A stretch of 17,298 nt of DNA from Flavobacteriales bacterium. GTDB lineage: Bacteria > Bacteroidota > Bacteroidia > Flavobacteriales_F > PHOS-HE28. The DNA lies in assembly GCA_016705545.1 (NCBI GenBank), contig JADIYA010000027.1, positions 1 through 17,298 of the forward strand, in the 5' to 3' direction. The notes below the pieces were generated by a model, which was given only the letters and a program-made list of their open reading frames with translations, was not told where the DNA came from and made no database searches. Positions 6,736-14,344 of the stretch are shown here, one piece after another; within the stretch, counting starts at the first letter, position 1; every line of letters starts with the position of its first letter. Made by a program: the position numbers and the translations under genes.

Positions 6736-8010
6736 TTAGGATTTACCTAAATCCCTAATCAACAATGACTTACGCAACATGTTCAAGACAGCCAAGGCAC
6801 TACGTTTGATGACCAGGTCGCGGGTGCCGGGGAGATAGACTTTGGCCGCCTGCACGCCATCTGGGCCCGCCACCGCCATCCAAACGGTGCCCACTGGCTT
6901 CTCGTCGGTGCCACCATCGGGCCCAGCCACCCCGCTCAGGGCGATGCTCCAATCGGTCTTCAGGGCCTGCCGGACTCCTTGCGCCATGCGCTCCACAACC
7001 GGTTGGCTCACCGCCCCATTGAGTTCCAGCATGTCGCTGGGGATGCCGAGCTCCTCCATTTTCACCGCGTTGGCATAGCTCACCACCCCTCCGATGAAGT
7101 AGGCTGAACTGCCGGGGACGCTGGTGATCAGATGGCTCACATAACCACCGGTGCAGCTCTCAGCGGTCGACAGGGTCTGCCCATTCTCTTTGAGCAGGCG
7201 CCCCACCACGAGCTCAAGGCGCTCTTCTCCTTCGCCGAAGATCAGTTCGGGGATGAGGCGGTAGAGCTGCTCCGCCTTTTGCGCGACGCGGTCGCGGGCG
7301 CCGGTGGGATCGTTGTTGGCATAGGTGCTCAGGCGCAGCTTCACCAAGCCGGGGCTTGGGAGGTAGGCCAGCTTGATGCCCTCCTGGGCCAGGCTATCCT
7401 CCCAAGCAGCGATGCGTTGGGCGAGATGGCTTTCACCAAGGCCCGTGGTGAGCAGGGTCCGGTGCACGATGGAAGGGGGATTGAAGACCCGACGCAGCTC
7501 AGGCAACACGTGCTTCTCCATCATGGCCTTCATCTCGTAGGGCACGCCGGGCATGCTCACGAAGACACGGCTTTCCTTGCCGAACCACATGCCACTCGCC
7601 GTGCCGCGATCGTTCGGCACCACCGTGCACGACTCGGGCAGGTCGGCTTGGGCCAGGTTCACGTCCAAGGGCTCACGGGCAATGCTCCGGAAGAAGCCAG
7701 CGATGGCTGCCTCGATATGCGGGTGCCGGACCAGTCGCGTGTCGAAGAACTCGCAGAGCACCTGCTTGGTGATGTCGTCCTTGGTGGGGCCAAGGCCGCC
7801 CGTGAGGAGCACCACATCGGCGGTGGAGGTGGACAGTGCCGTGAGGATCGCCTCCCGATCGTCGCCGATCACGCGCACGCGCACTGGACGGATGCCGATG
7901 AGCGAGAGCTGCTCACCCATCCAGCCGGCGTTGGTGTTCATCGTCTGGCCGATGAGCAGTTCATCGCCGATGGAGATGATCTCAGCGGTGATCTCCAATG
8001 AAGAACTCAT
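6736..8010 (-). CDS. cinA: CinA: COG1058 domain plus nicotinamide-nucleotide amidase
   Basis: A two-domain CinA, 424 residues, the full family length. Residues about 6-170 form the MoCF-like COG1058 domain (linked in the literature to ADP-ribose pyrophosphatase activity), with GDELLIGQ at 15-22, GGLGPTKDD at 71-79 and MPGVPYEM at 153-160. Residues about 265-415 form the PncC domain, which deamidates NMN for pyridine-nucleotide recycling. It shows TAESCTGGYVSH at 282-293, with the catalytic Ser region, and GVAGPDGGTDEKPVGTVW at 360-377. Nothing is missing. The start overlaps the M16 peptidase stop by four bases (ATGA), so translation is probably coupled. An inverted repeat follows the stop. 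The competence link implied by the name is historical and is not supported by other genes here. Confidence 0.96.
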   Translation of the reverse strand: MSSSLEITAEIISIGDELLIGQTMNTNAGWMGEQLSLIGIRPVRVRVIGDDREAILTALSTSTADVVLLTGGLGPTKDDITKQVLCEFFDTRLVRHPHIEAAIAGFFRSIAREPLDVNLAQADLPESCTVVPNDRGTASGMWFGKESRVFVSMPGVPYEMKAMMEKHVLPELRRVFNPPSIVHRTLLTTGLGESHLAQRIAAWEDSLAQEGIKLAYLPSPGLVKLRLSTYANNDPTGARDRVAQKAEQLYRLIPELIFGEGEERLELVVGRLLKENGQTLSTAESCTGGYVSHLITSVPGSSAYFIGGVVSYANAVKMEELGIPSDMLELNGAVSQPVVERMAQGVRQALKTDWSIALSGVAGPDGGTDEKPVGTVWMAVAGPDGVQAAKVYLPGTRDLVIKRSALAVLNMLRKSLLIRDLGKS

Positions 8011-10916
8011 GGCCGCGCTTCCGGGTAGCCGAACAGCTGCTGTTTATCCAGCCGGGTCACAGGACCCAGCTTCTCCAGCACCTTGAGGTCCACGGCTCCT
8101 TCTTTTCCGATGACGCAATACGTGAACGGCCGGCCCTTGATCTCCTTGTCGAAGAAGCCCTTCATGTCCTCGATGGTGATCGAAGGGATGCGCTCATACG
8201 AGAGCTTCCGGATGTCAATATCGATTCCGCGGCGGCGAGCCGCATCCCAGCTCCAATAGATGTTCTCCTTCGTGATGCGGGTGCTGGCGATCACCTTCAG
8301 CGCGCTTGCCTTGGCGCCTTCGAACTGCTCGAGCGCCATGGGCATGTCGTTCATCAGCACGAGCATGGCGTCCACGGCATCACCGAGCTTATCCGCCTGT
8401 GTGCCGATGAAGGCCCGGACATAATGCGCCTCCTCTTTCTTCGCCGGCGACGTGTAGCTGGCGCTGGCGCCGTAGGCCAGGGCCTTGGCCTCGCGGATCT
8501 CCTGGAACACGATGCTGCTGAGACCGCTGCCGAAATACTCATTGAAGAGGGAGGCGTAGGGCATCTTCGCCGCATCGAAGGGTCCGGCCTTGCTCACGAG
8601 GAACATCTCCGCCTGCACCATGTCATGCTCCGCAAAGAGCACCTTGCTCTTGGTGGTGGGCAGCTCGGGGAAGGCGCGCGGCTTGGGGATCTCCTTCAGA
8701 GCGCCGATGGCATGAGCGCCTTCGATCAGGCGCGCCGCTTCATCGGCACCCATGCGGCCGTAGTAGAACACGCTGTGCTGGTACCCGCAAAGGCCTCGGA
8801 TGCGCTGAATGAGTTCATCGCTGGTGAGTCGCGCCAATTGCTCATCGGGCACGATGGTGTTGAATGGTGAACGCTCCCCGTAACGGGCGTGGCTCACCAG
8901 CGCGCTGGTGATGCTGCCCTTGCTCTTCAGTTCATCCTGCCTGGCTTTGCGGATGTCCGCCACGAGATTGCGCAGGGCTTCATCATTCGGCTGCGCATCG
9001 GCGAGAAGGTTCTCCAGAATCCCGATTCCCTTGGGCAGATTGCGCTCCGAGCCGGTCAAGGTCACGTAGCAACGGTCCTCGCCGACGAACACATCGATGG
9101 CGAGCCCGAGCCTGAACAGGTCCTTCTTGAAGTCTGACGGCGAGCGAGCGGAGGTGCCCAGGTAGCGCAAGTACTCCAAGGCCACTTCCAGGAGCGGATC
9201 GTGGTTGGTGCCCATCTCCAGGATGTACCTCAGGCTGAACAGGTCGTTGGTGGGGTTCTTCACCACGGCTAGCGGAATCTTCCCGTGCAGCTGCCGATGC
9301 TCGATGGCCTTGGTGTAATCGATGAACTCCGGTTCGAGCGTGGCGCTCGGCATCTTCTCCCACTCCTTCCTCCAAGCACTCATTCCATCGCGCTTGATGT
9401 CAATGGGCGTGATCTTCGGCTTCGCCACATGATGAGCATCGCGCCGCTCGCCGGTGCGCTTGAAAACGCCCACATAATTGTCGATCAGGCGGGTCCTTGC
9501 GAAATCCACGACCTGCCGCTTCGTGATCGCGCGCATCCGCGCATGAAGGCCCACTTCATCCTTCCAATCCTTGCGCAGGATGAAGGCATCGGTCATGGCC
9601 GATGCCCGCCTGCTGTTGCTTTCGTTCCAGTAGCGCACCTGCCGTTGCTCCAGGTCGGTCACCACGGCATCGATCAGCCAATCGTCGAAATCACCGCGCC
9701 TCAGCCGCTCGATCTGCAAGAGCAACAGGTCGCGCACCTCATAGAGCGACTGTCCATCCTTCGCCTTGCCATAGAGCCCGAACTCCGAGTAATCCGCTTG
9801 CACGGTGGAGGACGCTGAGGCGTCCAGCACCTGTTGGCTCTGCACCAGGCCCAAGTCGATCAGGCCGGCTTGACCATTGCTCAGTATGCCTTCGATCAGC
9901 GTGATCATGATCGGATCGGCGGATGCATATCCATCAAAGCGCCATGCGAGCTGCACCCATTCCGCATCCGGTCCATAGACCTCGGCCGTTTCTGGCCGAG
10001 GGCGCGGCGTGTCCACCTTGAAGGTGAATGCCGGCGTCTCGCCCCGCTTCCATCCTCCGAAGTGCTTATCCACCATGGCGATGGTGCGGTCGTAGTCGAT
10101 GTCGCCGGCCAGGATCACAGCCATGTTATTGGGCACGTACCACGCATCGAAAAAGGCATGGATCTTCTCCATGCTGGGGTTCTTCAGGTGCTCTCCCCTG
10201 CCGATGGTGGTCTGGGTGCCGTAAGGATGCAAGGGGTAGAGCAGTTCGTTCTTCTTGGCGTAGGCCTGGCGCGCATCGTTGTCCTGACCGCGGTTGAACT
10301 CCTCGTACACGGTCTCCAATTCGGTGTGGAAGAGGCGCAGCACGCATTCCTGCATCCGTTCGCTCTCAATCGCCATCCAGCGCTCGAGCTCGTCGCTGGG
10401 GACGTCGTTGATGTAAACGGTGCGCTCCGTGCTGGTGTAGGCATTGGTGCCGCGCGCGCCGAGCTTCTTCATCATCTTGTCGTATTCGTTCGGCACCGCG
10501 AAAGCCGCTGCCAGCGTGCTCAGGCTGTCGATGCTCCGGTAGAGCCGCTCCCGCTCCCCTTCGTCGCGTGATTGCCGCCTCTGCTCATAAGCATCGCTGA
10601 TCTGCTTCAGCAGCACGCTCTCCTTGGCCCAATCACTGGTGCCGATGCGGCTGGTGCCCTTGAAGAGCATATGCTCAAGGTAGTGGGCAAGCCCGGTGGC
10701 ATCACCGGGATCGTTCTTGCTGCCGGCGCGCACCGCGATGTTGGTCTGCACGCGCGGGGCATCGGCGTTGCGGCTCAGCCAGACCTGCAGGCCGTTGTCG
10801 AGGGTGTAGATGCGCGCCTCAAGCGGATCGCCGGGGACACTGGTGTAGGCATACTTCTTCTGGGCGCTGGCGCTGAGGCAGATCAACGAAGCCAGAATCA
10901 GGTGAAGGGATCGCAT
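8007..10916 (-). CDS. Exported M16 (insulinase/pitrilysin) zinc peptidase, 969 aa
   Basis: A large M16 metallopeptidase with a signal peptide (MRSLHLILASLICLSASAQ, cleavage likely after ASA at about 18), so it acts in the periplasm or envelope. The inverted zinc motif HxxEH is HYLEH at 78-82, and the third ligand is probably one of the glutamates in ELETVYEEF (199-207). Conserved GTNAYTSTERTVY follows at about 156-168. The protein is a fused two-half M16 with internal M16_C domains. The C-terminal half lacks HxxEH and instead has the substrate-binding R-x-x-x-x-x-Y region FQEIREAKALAYG, as in active-plus-inactive pairs. Length matches the long Bacteroidota M16 proteins. It may degrade peptides from envelope or secreted proteins, which is inference. 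It lies 51 bp downstream of miaE and overlaps the cinA start (ATGA). Confidence 0.95.
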   Translation of the reverse strand: MRSLHLILASLICLSASAQKKYAYTSVPGDPLEARIYTLDNGLQVWLSRNADAPRVQTNIAVRAGSKNDPGDATGLAHYLEHMLFKGTSRIGTSDWAKESVLLKQISDAYEQRRQSRDEGERERLYRSIDSLSTLAAAFAVPNEYDKMMKKLGARGTNAYTSTERTVYINDVPSDELERWMAIESERMQECVLRLFHTELETVYEEFNRGQDNDARQAYAKKNELLYPLHPYGTQTTIGRGEHLKNPSMEKIHAFFDAWYVPNNMAVILAGDIDYDRTIAMVDKHFGGWKRGETPAFTFKVDTPRPRPETAEVYGPDAEWVQLAWRFDGYASADPIMITLIEGILSNGQAGLIDLGLVQSQQVLDASASSTVQADYSEFGLYGKAKDGQSLYEVRDLLLLQIERLRRGDFDDWLIDAVVTDLEQRQVRYWNESNSRRASAMTDAFILRKDWKDEVGLHARMRAITKRQVVDFARTRLIDNYVGVFKRTGERRDAHHVAKPKITPIDIKRDGMSAWRKEWEKMPSATLEPEFIDYTKAIEHRQLHGKIPLAVVKNPTNDLFSLRYILEMGTNHDPLLEVALEYLRYLGTSARSPSDFKKDLFRLGLAIDVFVGEDRCYVTLTGSERNLPKGIGILENLLADAQPNDEALRNLVADIRKARQDELKSKGSITSALVSHARYGERSPFNTIVPDEQLARLTSDELIQRIRGLCGYQHSVFYYGRMGADEAARLIEGAHAIGALKEIPKPRAFPELPTTKSKVLFAEHDMVQAEMFLVSKAGPFDAAKMPYASLFNEYFGSGLSSIVFQEIREAKALAYGASASYTSPAKKEEAHYVRAFIGTQADKLGDAVDAMLVLMNDMPMALEQFEGAKASALKVIASTRITKENIYWSWDAARRRGIDIDIRKLSYERIPSITIEDMKGFFDKEIKGRPFTYCVIGKEGAVDLKVLEKLGPVTRLDKQQLFGYPEARP

Positions 10917-10967
10917 GAAAGGGAAGTTGGGGCGGTGAAGTTGCCGAAAAGAGCGGACCGCTGGACC

Positions 10968-11549
10968 CTACCCGTGCATGGTGGGCGCTTTCCCATAGCG
11001 GCGCACCACATCGGCCTCGTAGGCAAGGAACTCCTTCCAGCGCAGGTCCACATCCACGCGGCCGCCGTACTGCCGGGCGAAGCCGATGAACGTTGCGTAG
11101 TGGCCGGCCTCGCTTTCCATGAGCGCACGGTAGAATGCGCGCAGCTCTTCCTCCGGGCACTCTTCGGTGAGCAGCTTGAATCGTTCGCAGCTGCGCGCCT
11201 CGATCATGGCGCTGAAGAGCAGGCGATCCACCAGGCGCTCCTCGCGCGAGCCATCCTTGCGCACGAAGGCCATCAATTCATTCACGTAATCGTCCTTGCG
11301 CTCAGGGCCGAGCACCCAGCCGCGCGCATGGATGCGCTCAACCACCTGCCCGAAGTGCTCGATCTCTTCCTGCGCGATCCGTGTGAGCGCGGCCACCAGC
11401 TCACTGAGTTCCGGGTTGCGCACGATCATGCTGATGGCGTTGCTCGCGGCCTTCTGCTCGCACCAAGCGTGATCGGTGAGCAATTGAGCGAGGTCGTTCT
11501 TCACGAGTTCCGCCCAGCGCGGATCGGTGGGGAGCTGGAGGCCGAGCAT
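10968..11549 (-). CDS. miaE: tRNA-(ms2io6A)-hydroxylase MiaE
   Basis: A non-haem di-iron monooxygenase that hydroxylates the isopentenyl group of ms2i6A37 in tRNA. The start is set at the ATG at 11549, giving MLGLQLPTDPRW and 193 residues. An upstream in-frame ATG at 11594 runs into the preceding terminator. The ferritin-like four-helix ligands are all present: E31 (DHAWCEQKAAS), E62-x-x-H65 (EEIEHFG), E117 (MIEARSCERF) and E147-x-x-H150 (SEAGHYATF). The enzyme acts after MiaA and MiaB, neither of which is in the window. It is oxygen-dependent, so the organism is probably aerobic or facultative. It is separated from the upstream LTxxQ gene by a strong hairpin, and probably reads into the M16-cinA genes. 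Confidence 0.94.
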   Translation of the reverse strand: MLGLQLPTDPRWAELVKNDLAQLLTDHAWCEQKAASNAISMIVRNPELSELVAALTRIAQEEIEHFGQVVERIHARGWVLGPERKDDYVNELMAFVRKDGSREERLVDRLLFSAMIEARSCERFKLLTEECPEEELRAFYRALMESEAGHYATFIGFARQYGGRVDVDLRWKEFLAYEADVVRRYGKAPTMHG

Positions 11550-11579
11550 GCCGCGAAGTAAGCAGGGGGGCAGGAAGGA

Positions 11580-11608
11580 CGAAGCCCCGCACATGGAGCG
11601 GGGCTTCG
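11580..11608 (-). terminator. Strong hairpin after the LTxxQ gene
   Basis: A perfect 11-bp stem (CGAAGCCCCGC at 11580-11590 with GCGGGGCTTCG at 11598-11608) with a 7-nt loop. It starts 12 bp after the LTxxQ gene stop. On the minus strand the following bases are pyrimidine-rich but are not a clean T-run. Best read as the transcription terminator separating this gene from miaE. Confidence 0.75.
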
Positions 11609-11620
11609 GGGATCAGGCGG

Positions 11621-11995
11621 CTACTTCGTGGTGTCGCGGCGGCGGCCTTGTTTTCCGTGCTCTTCGCGCTGCGCATTCAGCGCTTCCCATTTCGCGAACT
11701 GCTCAGCGGTGAGAATGGATTTCATTTCAGCTTGGTGCCTTTCGCGCTTGGCCTTCATCTCCGCACGCATGGCATCGCGCTTCGCCTCGTGCTCCGCGCG
11801 GCGTGCCTCTGCTTCCTGGGCATGGGCCAGATGGAGCGCGTTCAACTTCGCCGCCTGCTCCGGGGTGAGTTCTAGCAATGTGGTCAGGCGCTCGGTGCGA
11901 ACCTTGGCCATTTCCTCAGGGCTCCTCTTCTCCTTGTCTTGTGCTGAAAGTGATGCTGAGAAGAGCAGCATCGCAGCGATGATCGTGGTCCGCAT
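11621..11995 (-). CDS. Exported LTxxQ-motif (Spy/CpxP-like) protein, 124 aa
   Basis: A small periplasmic protein. The start chosen is the ATG at 11995, giving a signal peptide MRTTIIAAMLLFSASLSAQ. The in-frame ATG at 12043 would put 16 polar residues in front of it. The mature part is almost entirely helical and highly charged. It has two LTxxQ motifs, LTPEQ at 43-47 and LTAEQ at 95-99, separated by a Lys/Arg/Glu/Ala/His-rich coiled region, and a basic tail (KQGRRRDTTK). This layout resembles Spy/CpxP-type envelope chaperones and metal-resistance relatives, but sequence alone does not give a partner or a stress. No sensor genes lie nearby. A terminator follows directly. The 80-bp gap before the GldM_C-like gene's stop leaves room for its own promoter. 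Confidence 0.8.
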   Translation of the reverse strand: MRTTIIAAMLLFSASLSAQDKEKRSPEEMAKVRTERLTTLLELTPEQAAKLNALHLAHAQEAEARRAEHEAKRDAMRAEMKAKRERHQAEMKSILTAEQFAKWEALNAQREEHGKQGRRRDTTK

Positions 11996-12075
11996 GTTCG
12001 TGGATGTTTGCGGCTGTGACGATGCCGCGCCCGCAGGGTTCAACGGACCAGAAGAGTGTTAACAGCGATTGGCTA

Positions 12076-12465
12076 TCAGCCCTTCCACACGAACTCTGCA
12101 TCCGGGACATCCCAGAATTTCCCCGAGCGGTCGCTAACCACTACCTCTACGCGGAACCGGGTGCCCACCGGCAGATTCGAGATCATCGCCTTCATCGATT
12201 CCGTCAGCGTGGGCTCCTTCGCATTCAGCCCGGCATCTTTCCCCATGCAATCCCTCACACACAGGCGCAGCGAGACGATATGGGCGCCAGGCACACAACC
12301 CACAAGGTCCACAGCCTTCGTCGAGCTCCATTGCGCAGCAGTGATGTCGCCGCCGGATTTGCCAGCGATGCGGATGGCGGGCGGGCCACCATCGAGTGCA
12401 AGGGTGCGCGGTTGAGAAGGCGTTGCGAGGAGCACTGAAGCTAGGAGGAGCGTGAACGTGTTCAT
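12076..12465 (-). CDS. Exported stand-alone GldM/PorM C-terminal-like domain, 129 aa
   Basis: The start at 12465 gives a signal peptide (MNTFTLLLASVLLATPSQ). An upstream in-frame ATG at 12543 adds only Arg-rich residues that read through a hairpin. The mature protein resembles the last beta domain of the gliding/T9SS motor protein GldM/PorM. It has a G-K-S-G-G-D-I-(T/S) opening (36-42), a central strand with C-x-x-D-C-like spacing (LRLCVRDCMGK, 67-76), then SMKAMISNLPVGTRFRVEVV (90-109) in the place of GldM's motif 'E(M)KxxxxxLxxGDxIxFExI', and a final strand. No GldM transmembrane helix or coiled region is present. C57, C69 and C73 could form a disulfide. It could be a periplasmic T9SS accessory protein or an unrelated Ig-like domain. 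The resemblance is by eye only. Confidence 0.55.
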   Translation of the reverse strand: MNTFTLLLASVLLATPSQPRTLALDGGPPAIRIAGKSGGDITAAQWSSTKAVDLVGCVPGAHIVSLRLCVRDCMGKDAGLNAKEPTLTESMKAMISNLPVGTRFRVEVVVSDRSGKFWDVPDAEFVWKG

Positions 12466-12490
12466 GGGTCTTCGGTTTGCAGGGAAATGA

Positions 12491-12519
12491 GAGCGCCGCG
12501 TCGGGGTAACGCGGCGCTC
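12491..12519 (-). terminator. Strong hairpin upstream of the GldM_C-like gene
   Basis: A perfect 11-bp stem (GAGCGCCGCGT at 12491-12501 with ACGCGGCGCTC at 12509-12519) and a 7-nt loop. It begins 20 bp after the stop of the FISUMP-like remnant on the same strand. It therefore looks like that lost gene's terminator left behind, and it now separates the remnant zone from the GldM_C-like gene. Confidence 0.65.
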
Positions 12520-12539
12520 GGAGCGAAGTGCTGCAACGT

Positions 12540-12623
12540 TCAATCCCGCTTGCAGCGGATGCTCATGCCCAGTGTTGCCGCGCTCACCGGGATGCAGTGG
12601 CGGAATGCGGTCCAGGATGGTCT
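12540..12623 (-). pseudogene. C-terminal sliver of a FISUMP-like protein
   Basis: A minus-strand frame closing at a TGA (12542-12540) encodes 27 residues whose end is VSAATLGMSIRCKRD. The terminal G-(F/M/Y)-S-(V/I)-R-C-x-(R/K)-D is the hallmark end of 'Fibrobacter succinogenes major paralogous' (FISUMP, TIGR02145) domains, common in Bacteroidota secreted proteins. The frame is cut on its 5' side at 12624, exactly where the fhs-tail remnant ends with its stop codon. Only the last part of the gene survives, followed by a terminator-like hairpin. The assignment rests on a short motif. Confidence 0.5.
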
Positions 12624-12674
12624 CTAGCTCAACCCACCGATCACGCCGTTGGCATCGACGTCCATGCCCTCAGC
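12624..12674 (-). pseudogene. Remnant of an fhs 3' end (duplicate)
   Basis: By hand alignment, 46 of 51 bases match the 3' end of the intact fhs (14341-14391), including the stop. Read on the minus strand it encodes AEGMDVDANGVIGGLS-stop, against AEGMDIDANGVISGLS-stop in fhs. Most differences are synonymous or conservative, as expected of a once-functional copy. Further right (12675 to perhaps 12780) the resemblance weakens: an ATGCGCATG and a GEL..REGMRM-like peptide recall fhs GEIMRM, but indels break the frame. This copy has no upstream body and cannot make an enzyme. It abuts the FISUMP-like sliver on one side and leads into the T9SS gene on the other. Confidence 0.85.
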
Positions 12675-12806
12675 AGGGAACACCACCTCTAGCAAGCATG
12701 CGCATACCCTCGCGGCTTACAAGCTCCCCGAAACCCACGACATGCCGCACCTTGCGCGCGGCTGACCGATTGTCGCGTTGTCCGATGACCGGACGAAGCG
12801 CTCCGC

Positions 12807-12814
12807 TAGCTTTC
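12807..12814 (+). promoter_or_regulatory. Possible -7 element for the T9SS gene
   Basis: TAGCTTTC matches seven of eight positions of TAnnTTTG and ends 24 bp before the ATG at 12839. No convincing -33 element was found at the expected distance. Confidence 0.3.
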
Positions 12815-12838
12815 GCGGAACGCCAGCCCTGCCCACCC

Positions 12839-14344
12839 ATGCACCTGAACCGTGCACCCATAGCCCTTCTGTTCTTCTCCGCATGGCAGCCTTGCTCAGC
12901 GCAGCCACTGCGCGCCATGGCCTACGCGCTGCCTTCGAACGATGCGCTCATGAGCGCTGCGCCTGCACCCGACGGCGGTTCGGTGATGGACGTGTTGATC
13001 CTGAACAATGCTGGCACGAACTTCAGCCACGTCCTGGTGAAGCAGAATGCAGCACTCGAGGTGGAATGGGCCAAGCAATACAACTGGCCGTTGGTCTACG
13101 GAGGAGGTGCGATCCTGGCTCATGATGATGGAATCGTGCTCGCCTGCGAGGCCGGTGCGAACGGCTTGAATGGGCACCTGCTTTTCCTCGACGCGGAAGG
13201 CGAGTTCCAACAGCTCACGGCGATAGGAGCCCTAAGGCCATTCACCATTGAACGCGCCGCCAATGGCGACTACTTGATCAGCGGCCAGGGAACAGTGACC
13301 ACATCGACGGGAGGCTACACCGTGGCGGCTGCAGCCGCAGTCAGCGCAAGCGGAGAGTTCCTTTGGTCGCAGGCCTACGATACAGGCCTCCCGGGATCGG
13401 CCGTGCGCATCGTGCCTACGAGTGATGGAGGCGCCCTTCTGCTTGGGCTTACCAGCGGCGGCCAGCAAAGCGTCGCCGCGACATTCGTGAAGCTCGACCT
13501 GGATGGCAACATGGAATGGGCGCGCGCGCTCGATAACCCAGGCCCGGACAATGCCTTCGATGTGCTGGAGAATGCTGAAGGCTACCTCGTGGCCGGTCGC
13601 GAAGGCACGAACAACATGGCCCTGCTCCAACTCGACCTGGATGGCAACGTGCAGTGGGCGCGCGGCTATCAAGCCTTCCACGTCGGTTGGCGGATCCTCA
13701 ACGCTCCAGGTGGCGGCTATGCGATCGTCTGCGTGAATGCATTCCAGCGGTTCGCTCTGCTCAGGGTCGATGAGCTTGGAATACCGCAATGGCTCGATCG
13801 GTTCTTCCCGGTGAACACCGATGTGGGAACTTTTACAGGCTGGGTGAATGCACAGGGGCAGTACACGGTCATGGCCACCAATCAGGATTCGGGCAGCGAT
13901 GCCTGGGCCTACCTCGTGACCGACAACGCCATCGGTTGCGTAGGGAGGGCGACAATCATCGAGCATGCACCGTTCACCACGCTGACCGCGCCGCTCGCCC
14001 TCACTATAGTTCCACAGGAACCAGGCAATGCAACGATGCCAGCGATAGCGCCCTTCGCGATCACGGGCACCTTGGACTGTGAGACCGATCCATTGGCCGG
14101 CATTCAGGACCTTGAATCGGAACGATCACTCTTTGTCCATCCGCAGCCCGCCAGCAGCGTGGTGACCATCACTGGTGAGCATTTGAAGCAGCTCTCGTGG
14201 ACAGATGCCACTGGCCGCGAGATCACGGTCCGCTCCAACGAACGCCTTGGCACGGTTGACGCGGACCTGAGCGCGCTCCCGACGGGAACCTATTTCGCGC
14301 GCGATCCAGAGGGCAGAGGCGTGCGGGTCTTGGTAGCGCGCTAG
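12839..14344 (+). CDS. T9SS-exported repeat protein with type A sorting domain, 501 aa
   Basis: The start at 12839 gives a signal peptide (MHLNRAPIALLFFSAWQPCSAQ). An in-frame ATG at 12572 would read through the fhs remnant and is rejected. The body has degenerate repeats of the class seen in the broken gene at 501-2079. Blade-like units include VKLDLDGNMEWARALD (from residue 217), the following ENAEGYLVAGRE, and LQLDLDGNVQWARGYQ, suggesting a beta-propeller-like fold. From about residue 430 a T9SS type A sorting domain follows: FVHPQPASSVVTI, then SWTDATGREI, LSALPTGTYFAR and a short basic end. The product should cross the outer membrane by T9SS and be anchored or released. Ligand and function are unknown. 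It converges on fhs, the two stops sharing the bases CTAG. It is intact while flanked by a duplicated fhs end, consistent with arrival as a cassette. Confidence 0.88.
   Translation: MHLNRAPIALLFFSAWQPCSAQPLRAMAYALPSNDALMSAAPAPDGGSVMDVLILNNAGTNFSHVLVKQNAALEVEWAKQYNWPLVYGGGAILAHDDGIVLACEAGANGLNGHLLFLDAEGEFQQLTAIGALRPFTIERAANGDYLISGQGTVTTSTGGYTVAAAAAVSASGEFLWSQAYDTGLPGSAVRIVPTSDGGALLLGLTSGGQQSVAATFVKLDLDGNMEWARALDNPGPDNAFDVLENAEGYLVAGREGTNNMALLQLDLDGNVQWARGYQAFHVGWRILNAPGGGYAIVCVNAFQRFALLRVDELGIPQWLDRFFPVNTDVGTFTGWVNAQGQYTVMATNQDSGSDAWAYLVTDNAIGCVGRATIIEHAPFTTLTAPLALTIVPQEPGNATMPAIAPFAITGTLDCETDPLAGIQDLESERSLFVHPQPASSVVTITGEHLKQLSWTDATGREITVRSNERLGTVDADLSALPTGTYFARDPEGRGVRVLVAR

Noticed and set aside
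6736..6758. A TTAGGATTTA / TAAATCCCTAA near-palindrome
   Set aside because: It lies within the last codons of cinA, is imperfect and short, and needs no separate function.
7132..11561. Several 245-330-codon plus-strand frames opposite cinA, the M16 peptidase and miaE
   Set aside because: All mirror well-supported minus-strand genes and have the same His/Leu/Ala-rich shadow composition.
12530..12556. A 7-bp hairpin (GCTGCAA / TTGCAGC) as a second terminator
   Set aside because: The loop is 13 nt, it overlaps the FISUMP-like stop codon, and a much stronger hairpin follows at 12491-12519.
12572..12838. Start of the second T9SS gene at 12572
   Set aside because: This would read through the fhs remnant and put some 90 Arg/Ser-rich residues before a clear signal peptide at 12839.
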